Positions 47,574 to 58,337 of a DNA stretch of 64,000 nt are shown here, piece by piece. A program made the translations under genes and the position numbers. The stretch spans positions 35,186 to 99,185 of the forward strand of contig ARYC01001457.1 in NCBI GenBank assembly GCA_000711775.1, written 5' to 3'. The notes under the pieces were generated by a model. The model was given only the letters and a program-made list of their open reading frames with translations, was not told the DNA's origin and made no database searches. Every line of letters starts with the position of its first letter. Position 1 is the first letter of the stretch. This DNA comes from Oxytricha trifallax (lineage: Eukaryota > Ciliophora > Spirotrichea > Sporadotrichida > Oxytrichidae).

Positions 47574-49273
47574 CGCATTCTAATAATAAATTTAGAATTT
47601 AGGGAATTTGAAAAAATTATAATTCAAACATAACTATACTCGTAAATCATTCAAATTTAAGATAATAAATCATCTCAGATAAAATTTAATAAAACCCCGT
47701 AAGCAATATTAATATACTATTTGTTAAGCTAATTATAAAAAATAAATAAATATTATAAAAGCTAATTAGCAGTTTTTATTTTATATAGAAGTCAAAATTT
47801 ATTTAACATTAAGCATCGATCTATAAGTGCATCAAGTTTTTCTAGAGATCAAAATATTTAATAACATTCGGAGTTTGATTATTTTAATCATAAATTTATT
47901 TAAAAACAATATTTATTCTGCTAATTTATGATAAGATATAAATATTTTAAAACATCAAATTCTCAATGAGATTACTCTCGGGATTTTATTAGTTCATAAT
48001 ATTAAATTTAAATATAAAAGAGCATAATCTCATGTTAAATTTAGATTTATATAGATTTTCACTATTTTTTTCTCATTTATTTATTAATATAAAGATTATT
48101 ATTCATAGTTTAAGGTATAATTTATAATTGCTGATTTTATTGATTAAATATTACTAATTTGCCATTTATAATAAATTTAAGAATTATAGTGATTAATTTA
48201 TATCTATTTAAGTTATCATTTCTAATATTAAATACTTAATATTTTGCCCTCAATTATATTCTAAATATTATATTCATGAAATAGTAATGAAATCAGATAG
48301 TGCAAATGATATTCAAATAAATTAAATTTGTGTTTAACTGTTATAAGAATATGTAAAAATGATTTTAAGAATAAATGAAAAAAATAATTAAAAAATATAA
48401 AAAGTTTCTTGAAAATTAAAATAAATTTTAATATTAGTCAGTAAATTTTTTTCATATTTATACGAAGAGGATATATAACTTAACGATATTTTAAATAATA
48501 TTTTTAAATTGTCTTGAGTGCTATTTTTAAATTAATCAAATAGATTCTAAAATATTTTTATTAAAATTTATAGATACAACATGAATACAAGTATCAAATA
48601 ATATTTTAAATAAGTCATTTTAAAAAATATTGTTTATTAATCAAATTTAATTGAAAAATAGTTGAGAAAATACTGTATTTATAAAAATGATGAAACAGAA
48701 GGTTTATTTAAAGCTTTTAACTTAAATTATTATAGTAAGAATATATTATATTTTGCAAAATTAATTACCTTAAGTTAAATTTTTGGAAAATGTCTTCAAA
48801 CCCTATAAATATTATTTTCTCTGGATAGTGCATAATAATAGATGAAGGCTGCTATTGCTACAATGGATTTTTTTCATCGCTCAATGGAAATAGAACCCTT
48901 TATATATTTAATGAATTAGTTCAAAATTATAATATTTTGCTTTATAGATGATTGAGGAATATTTCTTTAAAATAAATTCGATCTAAAATTTTTTGAGGTA
49001 TCTTCAGAATAATTATATTTAAATATTGAGTCAGTTTGGATTTTATAACTGCCATGGTTTTAAAATATTATTATTTTAATTTTATTCATTTTCCTAAATC
49101 AAATTTATTCTTAATAATGATTAAAATCATATATATATTTTTGTCCAAGTTTATCAATAATTCAAGTTTAAAAAGCTAAAATTATTTGATATTTTTAAAA
49201 ATATATTTTTAATATTTTTAATTAAAAATGATTTAAAAAGCCAAACTTGGAGTTGAAACCTGAAAATAATTGC
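47574..49273. other. AT-rich flank of copy 2
   Basis: The first ~1.1 kb is alignable at low identity to the flank after copy 1 (40410-41480), including AAAGCTTTTAACTTAAATT at about 48707. Near 49045-49110, AACTGCCATGG then TTTTCCTAAATCAAATTTAT resembles a degenerate MITE end. No gene seen. Confidence 0.45.
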
Positions 49274-49388
49274 AATCAAAACCCCAAAACCCCTTAATGA
49301 GGTTTATAAGTGCTTTGATTTGTAGAGAATTCGTTAGGGGTTATTAATAGGTTTTAATTGAAATTTATAGTAAATTTATTTAATTAAA

Positions 49389-50839
49389 TCATTAAAAATG
49401 CACTTTTGGATCATGAAGGAGATGTCTGAAGTTTATCTTACTTAACCATAACTTTATCTGCTCTATTGATATGTCTGATCTTTGAGTTTGGTCTTATTAT
49501 TATTGACTCTGCCATTTGTTTCATTTATTGACCGACTCTCGTTTTTCAATAAATTGCTTTATTCTTTATTTTTGTTTTGCTTCCTTTTCGCACTTTGTAG
49601 AGTAGTAATCGTTGCGAGGCATATCGCACTCTATTATTATTGCTCAATAGCCCACACATCCCATTGAAAGTCTCCATCTCTCCTATCTTCTCTTTCTGGA
49701 TAATAGCCGTGAGTTCCCATAACACCTCCAAGCCTTGATACTTCCACTCTTAAGGCTCTGTTAAAATCAATTATTGATACTCTTACAGGTGAAAAGTTCA
49801 ACATTATATTCTCATGCTTGAGATCCATGTGAACAAAACCTAACTTATGAAGCTCTTTAATAACCTGAATAGTTTAGGTTGCTATTGATGCAAGCTATAT
49901 AGGATTTCTTTAATTAGTTATGAAATCTCTGAGGGTCATTTATTATAGTGGGAGTCTTAAAGCTACATGATCTTTGGCAAGGAGAAAAGCATCTAGCTTA
50001 ATTAAGTATATACATTCTTTAAACTTTGCCTGAGTGAATACTTAATACTCATTAGTAAACTCCATTTGATACATATCATCACTTAAGATATAGTTGAAGG
50101 GATACACCGTGTATGCATATTAATGATCATTGATAACTTTCTTATCAAAGGAGTCTTCTAATATAAGGTAGCTCTAAAGAGAAGTATCTAGGTCAATTTA
50201 AGCAAGAACCGGTATTTTCTTGTATTGAATCTTGACCATAATTTTGTTACTTCAGAGGTCAGTTGGTTGAGTGCCTTCCTAACGTACTCTAACTCTCTAG
50301 AATATTCAGGTACTACGACCTTAGAATATTCCCTAGCTTTTCTTTGTTTAGAAGCTTCAGCTCAACTTCATGATTCTCAACTTCTATATCTTTCTTGTGA
50401 GCTTTTAATATATGCTTCTTCATGTCTCTTGTATGAGAGTATTGCTTATGGCACTCAAAGCAGTCATACTTTCCATCTATATTATCAAGCTTTAAGTATA
50501 CAGTGGGCTTGGCTTCTCTATGCTCCTTCATATGTCTGTACCAGCTTGATTTATGAGCAAAATTTCTCTCACATAACTCACAAAAATAGACTTCAACTTC
50601 TTCAGTTTGTATAGGAATTTCATTATTACCTTTCTCCTCCTCTCTGTCTCCCACACACTTGCTTGCCATTTATTTTCTATTATTAATTTCTATTTTAATA
50701 ACAGAGACCTCAAGTGATAGCTCTGGTAGTTCTTTATGAGAGTTCATCTCACAGCTATCACACTTTTTATTGCTGCCAAAGATAAGTCTCGTTTAGTTTG
50801 ATGGAAGTGCTTTGTTTTTCTTAAAATGTTAGTGCTCAC
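49389..50839 (-). CDS. TBE-D 57-kDa zinc-finger/protein-kinase
   Basis: Aligned to TBE-B, the start codon is GTG (50837-50839) and an internal MASKCVGDREEEKGNNE start lies at 50667-50669. Two intact fingers: VYFCELCERNFAHKSSWYRH and YDCFECHKQYSHTRDMKKHI. The kinase half keeps FVHMDLKHENIMLNFSPVRV (HRD changed to HMD), SIIDFNRALRVEVS, GVMGTHGYYPERED, ending DPKVHFQ at TGA 49389-49391. The changed catalytic-loop Arg and slips suggest weakened or lost kinase activity, with the fingers preserved. Confidence 0.82.
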
Positions 50840-50999
50840 ATTTAAATTTGAATTTAAAATTATAAAACTGCCTCTATAACTGAGAACTTATATGAGAGCT
50901 ATGCAAGCCAACAAGTTTCAATTGAAGTTCTTAGATTATTAGAGAAGATTATGAGTGTTAATATGGGTGAGGAAGTAGCCATTTTTACTTTCATTAATA

Positions 51000-51185
51000 A
51001 GTTGATTATAATACGTACCGAATTAGGAGGTGCACCTAATTAAGTACGTACTGCTTTTGGAGGTATTTTGTGATTTTATGATTCAAATTAGTGTGCTCCT
51101 AATTAAGTACTAGCTTTAATTAAAGCTCCTAATTAAGTACTAGCATTTTAGGAGCTGCTCCTAATTAAGTACGTACTAATTTAAA
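51000..51185. promoter_or_regulatory. TBE-D divergent promoter with CTCCTAATTAAGTAC repeats
   Basis: Repeats (ACCTAATTAAGTACGTACT, CTCCTAATTAAGTACTAGC twice, CTCCTAATTAAGTACGTACT) between 51034 and 51178, the same type as in TBE-B, in the spacer between divergent kinase and 22-kDa genes. Confidence 0.55.
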
Positions 51186-51384
51186 TTTAAAAATATGGAA
51201 CTATAACAGTAGAAATTGATATCAATCTCTCAAGTTTGAAACCAGTTCTCATAACCTTCTCCATATCCTTCTTAGAGGTTGACCTCCTATAGGATGCCCA
51301 TATTTAATAGTAAGTTTTTCAGAGGTATATAATTGAAATCAATAAACTTAAATTTGAATATCATTTCTAAGATCTGTAAACAAG

Positions 51385-52180
51385 ATGGAGTCAATGAATG
51401 ATGCAATGAAAAGAGTGCAAGCACGAGAATTGATTCAAATATTTAGAAGCAAGTAGGATTTGCAACGCTACCTGGTGAAGCAAGGTAATGAACTTATAGT
51501 AACTCATTTTTATTATGTAATTGGTTTGCTTTTGCCAACGATGGAAGGTACTAAAATTTCATTTCTAAGGGCGATACTCTGCGAAGAGAAGAAAGCAATG
51601 AAAACTTAAGATGTAAAGTTTGAAGAGATTCCAAACTATCCAGAAATCTCAGTGAGTAACTAATACGATGATGCTATGAATGACCCAGAAGTTTCGCTGT
51701 ACCTGCCTACTAAGAAGCAGTTGTCAAATAAACTACCTGAAAGAAACTATTTCTTTGAATACTTGCAACAATTAAAGCTGATTACTTGAAAGAAATTATT
51801 CAAGAATCTCATAAGAAAAGGTAAAGCATCTCTTCAGAAGATAAGGACAAACAAGGGATCAAGATAAGTGAGAGCTGGCTATCAGAGCTGCAGAAGCACC
51901 CTTATATTTCAAGCAAGATTTTTAGCTTAACTCTTTAGAAAAATCTGGTACTGGCATCTTGATGAAAGAATAGAACAAGCTTCACAGAGAGTGAAAGTTG
52001 CAGACTAAGTATGAAGTTAGCAAGAGACTTTATTCAAATATTTAGCCTCCAGAGTTAATGAACATAGATGCTAGAGCTGGCAGCAAGAGAAGAAACCTAG
52101 GCTCAAGCAAGCCTTAAGAGGAAGAAAAGAAAGAGAAGCCAGCTCCTACGAAAGAATTTTAAATTTAATTTATATATTCA
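51385..52180 (+). CDS. TBE-D 22-kDa-type protein
   Basis: The ATG at 51385 starts MESMNDAMKRVQARELIQIF, with MEGTKISFLRAILCEEKKA, IPNYPEISVSNQYDDAMND, VSLYLPTKKQLSNKLPERNY and a tail NIDARAGSKRRNLGSSKPQE. The TGA used by TBE-B (ATGTGA) reads ATTTAA here, so the natural stop is lost and the frame runs on; the end given is approximate. Several one-base slips. Same family as the other TBE copies. Confidence 0.78.
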
Positions 52181-53251
52181 TTAACATAACTATAAATTCT
52201 TTTTGTTTACATTCACTCTCCCTTCTTTAGCACACTTTTAAGCTAATTAATTATCTACTCTCTTCGCTTAGCTTTTAATACAGTCTACTGTATCGATAGG
52301 TTGGCGATTCATCAAGCGTTATAGTAGCAGTTTCTTGTATTGACCTTTTAATATTCCCCAATAGAACTCAATTCCATTAAACTATGGACTTTAAGGTACA
52401 TTGAACATTGGCATTATTCTTAGTTGTTTATAACTCTTCCTTGTTTCTTTAGTCTTATGAACAGAAAGATAATCAACAAACAGTATAATTTCTTATTCAG
52501 GGTACTTTTCTCTCAGCTGCTCTAAGAACTTAATATTGCTCTGTCTTAATAGAGCGAGGATGAATAACATAAGTTTCTAAACCAGTATCCTCACTAATTC
52601 CTCCAATAATTGCTATTGTTTATACCTTGACTTTCTAGTAATATACTTCTATGTTACTATGCCTCTTATACCAAGACTTCTAGATGAAAGTGCTGAAGGT
52701 AAACACAGCCTCGTCAGCATGAATAAACTTAATATTATTCTATTAGGCTCTCTGCATTTAATTATAAATATAATTTAAGTTGTTGTTGTAAAATGGCAGA
52801 GTGAAATCAATTACTCTCTTGATACGATTTACACCTTTATAAGAGATACCGTTTCGTTTATAAATGTTTGCAACAGATTATGCAGAGATCTTCAACTCAG
52901 GGAACTGGCGGTGAAACATAATAGATCGTTAGTCGAGAGAGAAGTGAGTCCAATACTTCAAAGTTTTTTTCATTAATTAGATAGCCAATATGGTACTATA
53001 GAAACTTTGACTTCCTCTGATGCTTAGAATTCAGTAATTATTGCTTTAGTTATACTGCTTTAAGGCAGTGAGAGCGAAAAGTTGATGGACTTCGCTTTAA
53101 GAGCAGTGCAATCAAAACCCCAAAACCCCTTAGTGAGGTTTATAAGTGCTTTGATTTGTAGGGTATAGTTGGGGTCTTATTGGGGTTAGTGTAGAAAGTG
53201 CAGGTTTTATGTGAATTTTAGGTATATTTAATAATTATTAGGCGATTTAAC

Positions 53252-54699
53252 TCAAACAAATTTTATCTGCTTGTCTTTATTGTATCTCTTGAATCTAGCT
53301 CTCTATAATGGTTCAAGTAAATCGTCTAAGATTATCTTGGATATGATGGTGCTCTTACAATTATCATGTCTACAATCTGTTTGATTTCTTTGCAGATATC
53401 GTCCTTGTTTTATATGCTTACTTGCTAAACTTATTGATTATTTCTCTTATTTGGTACCATAGTAAGACATGCATTCCATGTCACTCTCTAAAATTATAGC
53501 AGCTACTGCCCATGCATCCCACTAAACTGATCCATTCGTCCACTTCTCTCTTATTGGGAAGTAGCCAGGCGTGCCAAGAACCTTTGCTAAAGTTACTATC
53601 TCTTATCTTAAGGCTCTATTGAAATCGATAACTACGACTTCTAAAGGGCAGAGGTTCAGCATTACATTTTCAGGTTTCAAATCTCTATGAACATATCCAA
53701 GTTCATGCAACTCCTTGACACCCTATATCATATCTGATAGTATATCATTCAAATCATCTGGGTATCTGTTATGATATAAATAATCTCTCAGAGTCATTTC
53801 ACATTTCTTAAGTCTCAGTGCGATAAAACCATAGCTTAAAATAACACCATCTAGCTTAAGCAAGTTCTTGCAATCTTTTCTCTATGCCTCTCTAAGAATC
53901 ATATATTCGTTAGCAAACTCATTTTAGTATTGCTCGTTCTTAAGGAGATAGCTGAAAGGGTACACCTTGTATGCATACTCATCAACCACTATAAGCTTTG
54001 CTTTGTTAGGAACACTTATATGCAAGTAATTCTCAATACAACTACTTAGATTAATTGCATTCAATGCAGGAATGCTCATAGCTTTTGCTTGGAAGCATGC
54101 TAGAATTGTATTGCCTGCAGGTTAGTTCATCGATTCTTATCTTTTCTGTCTCTTGAGCTACTCCTGTAACTCTCTTTAAGATTCGAGAGTATTTGATTTT
54201 CTTTTAGCTGGCACAAGTTTTTGTGTCTCTTAATCTTAAATCAAGAATTCACTGAGGTGATGCTTTTGCATGTGCTTCTTAACTTTTGCAGAGTGAGTAT
54301 AAGACTTATTACAAGTTGTGCATTAGTACCTTCCATCCACTTTTCATGCTTGAAATATATCTTGGCTTTGCCAGAGTGTACCTCTTTAAGGTGTCTCTTC
54401 AAGCTTTGTTCTGTTGAGAAATGATTCTAACAGTCTTCACATAAAAATGTTTTTATCTTTTCGATTGGTTGCTGTTCTTTTAGCTCCTCAACATAATCAA
54501 TTTAAGTTTAAACCCCTATCTCTGCGCTCTCCCTCTGGTTTAATACTTTTATGATAAAAACCTCTGCTTCAAATTCAAGAGCTCTTAGCTCTACCTCCCT
54601 CTCAACATAAATGATTTCAGGCTTTTTAGTGGAGCCAAAGTTGAGCATTGATTGACCTGCTCCTAAAAGTGCTGCTCTACGATTTAAGTTGACCGCCAT
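53252..54699 (-). CDS. TBE-E 57-kDa zinc-finger/protein-kinase
   Basis: The minus-strand ATG at 54697-54699 starts MAVNLNRRAALLGAGQSML, then KPEIIYVEREVELRALEFE, a first finger (FLCEDCQNHFSTEQSLKRHL, about 54430) and a second finger near 54340. The kinase part includes YAYKVYPFSYLLK (ATP-site Lys), ELGYVHRDLKPENVMLN (about 53680), VVVIDFNRALRQ (DFN), LGTPGYFPIRE, then YNKDKQIKFV at TGA 53252-53254. Catalytic-loop residues are intact here, unlike TBE-C and D, so this is the likeliest active copy. Only a few slips. Confidence 0.87.
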
Positions 54700-54879
54700 G
54701 TTTAAATTCAAATTTAAATTTCTATTATAAAGATCTTAAAACCTCTATAGCTATATCTGGACTATATAGGAGTTGCAACAGCATAAATGATGGTTTTATC
54801 TAAGCTCTAAGACTTCATATTTATACTCAGTTTATAAGTATAATTTTCGTAATTTTACTCTTAATAATTTTGATTCTGG

Positions 54880-55085
54880 TACCAACTCAGATAAAGTTCA
54901 GGTTGGTACTGGTACCAATTAAGTTTTAAACCAGATTGGAACTTTTCCATTAAAACCTCACTGGATTAAAACTAGGTACTAATTAAGTTTTGGTACTATT
55001 AAATTGGTACCAATTAAATTAAAACGAATTTAGTACCGGTACTAATCAAATTTAAACAAATTTAGTACTAATTTAATGGAACTAA
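54880..55085. promoter_or_regulatory. TBE-E divergent promoter with GGTACCAATTAAGT repeats
   Basis: GGTACTGGTACCAATTAAGT, GGTACTAATTAAGTTTTGGT, TTGGTACCAATTAAATT and GTACCGGTACTAATCAAATT lie between the divergent kinase and 22-kDa genes. The AATTAAGT core is shared with TBE-A, B and D, but the flank is GGTACC instead of CTCC. Confidence 0.55.
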
Positions 55086-55265
55086 ATTGATAAAAATGGA
55101 GCTCCATCTCTGAAGTTTGTTACAGCTTCTGCCAGCTTTCTCCACGTATCCTTACCAGGTTGACCTCCTATAAGATGCCCATATTTAATACTAAGATTTT
55201 TAACAGTAGGATCCAGAACTCTATATATTAAAATTTGAAATTCAATAACAAGAGAAGGAACAAGG

Positions 55266-56056
55266 ATGGAATCTATAAGTACTGCAATGAAGAGGGTTGA
55301 AGCTTAAGAAATGATATCAAGATTTAGAAGCAAGGAAGATCTCTATCGATACCTCACTTAGCATGGTAAGCATGTGACATATACTTAATCATATGCTATA
55401 GTGGGTTTATTCCTTCCAACGATGGAAGGTACCAAAATTTCATTCTTAAAAGCTATACTCTGCGATGAGAAGAAAGCCTTCAAAAACAGTGAAATAAAGT
55501 TGATAGATATACCAAACTACCCAGAGATTTCAGTTACTAATCTCTACGAGGATGCGATGAAAGATGAAGAGTTGGTAGTTTATCTTCCTACCAAGAAACA
55601 ACTCTCTAACAAGCTTCCAGAAAGGAGCTTCTTCTTTGGAGTTCTTGGCACTTTAAGAGAGAGCTATCTCAGAGAGATCATTGAAGAAGCTCACAAAAAA
55701 CGCTACTCTATTTCTCCTGAAGATTAAAAGAAGCAAGGCATACTAATAAGCGAGACCTGGCTCGCTGAGCTTAAGAAGCATCCATTCCTCTCTCGTAAGC
55801 TTTGATTCATAACTTTGTAGGGAAACCTGGAACTGGTATATTCCTAATGAAAGAGCATGCGAAGGTTCACAGAGAGAGAAAGTCATAGACTATTTATGAA
55901 GTGAGCAAGAGACTTTATAAAGATGTTTAAAAGCCAGAAGAAATGAACATAGATGCAGGAGCTGGCACAAAGAGAAGAAATATTGGCCCAAGCAAGCCAT
56001 AAGAAGAGGAGAAGAAAGAAAAGCCAAACCCCTTTATGGGTTAGTTTAATATGTGA
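55266..56056 (+). CDS. TBE-E 22-kDa-type protein
   Basis: The ATG at 55266 gives MESISTAMKRVEAQEMISRF, RSKEDLYRYLTQHGKHV, VGLFLPTMEGTKISFLKAI, IPNYPEISVTNLYEDAMKDE, QLSNKLPERSFFFGVLGTL, EEAHKKRYSISPEDQKKQGI, ETWLAELKKHPFLSRKL, then after one slip (55806) KPGTGIFLMKEHAKVHRER, KRLYKDVQKPEEMNIDAGAG and GPSKPQEEEKKEKPNPFMGQ to TGA 56054-56056. About 260 residues, soluble, basic; the best-preserved copy in the window. No enzyme motif seen; role in transposition unknown. Confidence 0.87.
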
Positions 56057-56062
56057 ACTTAT

Positions 56063-57134
56063 TCATTCATTTAAATCTAAAACTTATTTATAAACATTCA
56101 TTCTTCCTTCTCTCGCACAAACTGTTGTCTTATCTATGCTCACTCTCTTGCAGCTACTCTGAATCAAGTCTACTGTATCTATAGGCAAGTCATACATTAG
56201 GTGATATAGCAGCAGTTTCTTGTAGTGGGTCTTTATTTAACTCCAGTAGAATTCAATTCCATTAAATTAAGGGCTGTAAGGAACATTGTATACAGGAGTA
56301 ATGTTTAACTCTTCATAAGCTTTCTTAGACTCCTTAGTCTTATGAACTGAGAGGTTGTCAACAAACAGGATGATCTCTTAATCATTGTATTTATCTCTCA
56401 GCTTATGTAGGAACTCTATGTACTACTCTCGCTTAATAGAGCGAGGATGAATAACATAACTTTCTAAGCCAGAGTCTTCACTAATACCTGCTAAAATTGC
56501 ATGGGTTACAACCCTTTACTTTCTAATCGTAGACTTCTATATTATCATACTTCTTATACCAAGACTTATTAATAAAGGTGTTGAAGGTAAACACAGCTTC
56601 ATCAGCGTGTATGAACTTGATGTTATTAGTAATAGCTCTCTGCATTTAATCATATATATAGTTTAAATTATTACTATAAAATGGCACTGTAAAATCAATC
56701 ACTCTCTTCACTCTACTCTAGTTGACAGTCTTGAAAGTAATACCATTTCTTCTATAAATATTGGCTATAGTCTAAGGAGAGATACGCATGTCAGGAAACC
56801 TGCGATGAAACATCACAGCTCGCTAGTCTAATGGAAAGTGTGCCCAATACTTCAAAGTCTTAGAGTCGCAGAGGAAGTCAATATGAGCCTGAGAGAACTT
56901 TTATTTTCTTGCAGGATGCGTTCAACAACCAGAATTAAAATGCTAAACAGCTAGCAAGCAGTGATACCTAACAGTTGAGGCACTCTTGCGTAATAACTTT
57001 GCTATTGCTGCATAATTTAGTACAGGTTTGGCTTAGTCTATATTAATACACGTACCATACCTAAGCTTAAGCAGTAAATCTAAATATTACTCATCATAAA
57101 TAGACCCTAAATTTCGCTAATTTCTATTTCTCAT
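56063..57134 (-). CDS. TBE-E 42-kDa transposase (DDE)
   Basis: The minus-strand ATG at 57132-57134 starts MRNRNQRNLGSIYDEQYLDL, then LKLRYGTCINIDQAKPVLNY, an HTH-like AAIAKLLRKSASTVRYHC, YWAHFPLDQRAVMFHRRFPD, KFIHADEAVFTFNTFINKSW (first Asp, about 56610), ILFVDNLSVHKTKES (second Asp, about 56355), the EFYWS-type Glu (about 56245) and an end CAREGRMNVYKQVLDLNE at TGA 56063-56065. Slips occur near 56935 and 56510. It converges with the 22-kDa gene, 6 bp apart. The DDE core is complete. Confidence 0.88.
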
Positions 57135-57451
57135 TTTGTAAATTGGCTTAATTTCTCTACTAACCCCAATATAACCCCAACTATACCCTACAAATCAAAG
57201 CACTTATAAACCTCACTAAGGGGTTTTGGGGTTTTGAATAGTCTTATAGTTCAGTACTGGCTTGACTTATTCACTATAAAAATCACATCCATAACGCAGT
57301 TTAAACACTGAATCTATATACTCTTCATCATAAATAGACCCCAAAAGATTGTAATTTTAGTCTCTCACTTAATTAATAACCCAACCCCTAACAAATTCCC
57401 TACAAATCAAAGCACTTATAAACATCATTAAGGGGTTTTGGGGTTTTGATT

Positions 57452-57810
57452 TTTCCATAGTTTATTGCTTTTTCCTACTGCTAGTCAATCATAATTTACT
57501 AGTCCTCTTAGAATTATCTAGTGAACTCTTACTCCTGATTAAAAGCATTTGAGTTGAGGCCATTTTAGCTTCTCTCTAAATTTCCCTAAATATCTTGATC
57601 TTTTTACTTAATAGTTTTATCCTCGTCTTCGTTATTGCTTCCACTTTCGTCTTCCCCGTCGTAGTCCTGATCGTCAGATGACTCGAGTCTTGCCCAGTCC
57701 ATAGCATCTGTAAAACATTAGAAATAAATATTTATTTAATTACTTAGTTTTGATCTGACTTCAGAGAATTGACTTTTTTCGCTTTAATTCCTATCTTCAG
57801 AATCTTACAT
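57452..57810 (-). pseudogene. Orphan duplicate of the N-terminus of the TBE-B-interrupted gene
   Basis: Reads MQDSEDRNQSEKSQFSEVRS, the same 36-nt intron (57708-57743), AMDWARLESSDDQDYDGEDE and TRQFQEDQQIMIDQQQEKAI up to the TBE-D right end. On the other side of TBE-D (before 49277) there is no continuation of the gene, whereas there is across TBE-B. So this is a promoter plus first ~115 codons copied with the segmental duplication. Confidence 0.75.
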
Positions 57811-58337
57811 TAAATTATATATTGTAAATTTATATTTTAAGAAAAGAATAGGTAAAATAATTTGAATTAAAACTATTCTATATAATTACATTTCTTGTTT
57901 AATAAATCTAAATTTAGTGATACTTAACTATTTTATAAAAATTTATATTTTATATATTTTAGCCAATATAATTTAGTTTATTTATACCTTTTAAATAGAG
58001 AATTCTAAATTAAATTGTATTATATATATAATTTTTATTGATTAATTACATGATAGTTTTCTTTAATTACTATATATAAAAATGGTCTTATTTAATTGTT
58101 TTTCTAATTTTTTATTAGTGTCATTGATAAATAAAGACAAAAAACTTTAAATACAAATATTAAATAAATTAAGCAAATGTTATGCTTTTTTAGAAATCAT
58201 TTTAAAACGAAATAGATTAGAATAATGTGAAAAAGATAAAATAAATTAATAAGAAGTTATTAAATCATACAATTAATTCGGATATTTAAAACTTTACAAT
58301 AAAATTATTATTATTAAACACAGGATTTTCAAAATTA

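Larger units (their letters stand above)
53113..57236. mobile_element. TBE-E: full-length TBE nested in the TBE-D transposase
   Basis: Perfect CAAAACCCCAAAACCCCTTA termini with long inverted repeats (through AAGTGCTTTGATTTGTAGGG and TATAGTTGGGGT), flanked by AAT at 53110-53112 and 57237-57239. The interrupted sequence GCAGTGCAATAG...CTTATAG is seen uninterrupted in TBE-B, confirming the insertion site. It has the best preserved ORFs of the four full elements. Confidence 0.95.
52178..57361 (-). pseudogene. TBE-D transposase, split by TBE-E
   Basis: The N-terminal codons lie at 57240-57361 (start ATG replaced by GTG; SIYDEEYIDSVFKLRYGCDF) and the rest at 52178-53112, including KRSPSTF, YWTHFSLD, KFIHADEAVFTFSTFI (first Asp), ILFVDYLSVHKTK (second Asp replaced by Asp-Tyr context) and LMEIEFYWGILK (Glu). 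TBE-E lies between with AAT duplicated. Excision of TBE-E plus one AAT would restore this frame. Confidence 0.85.
49277..57448. mobile_element. TBE-D: full-length TBE split by nested TBE-E
   Basis: Left end CAAAACCCCAAAACCCC at 49277 preceded by AAT; right end complement at 57440-57448 followed by ATT. The parts 49277-53109 and 57237-57448 together equal a 4.0-kb TBE very similar to TBE-B. The two flanking triplets do not match each other, unlike those of TBE-A, B and E, which suggests the element is a recombinant. Confidence 0.9.

Noticed and set aside
28620-55085. AATTAAGT repeat clusters as CRISPR-like arrays
   Set aside because: Units are irregularly spaced and partly inverted, lie in eukaryotic transposon promoters and have no associated cas-like genes.
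33248-57448. CCCCAAAACCCC blocks as real chromosome ends or telomere addition sites
   Set aside because: Each block is followed by the conserved TBE subterminal repeat, occurs in inverted pairs about 4 kb apart and is flanked by 3-bp duplications, so they are transposon termini.
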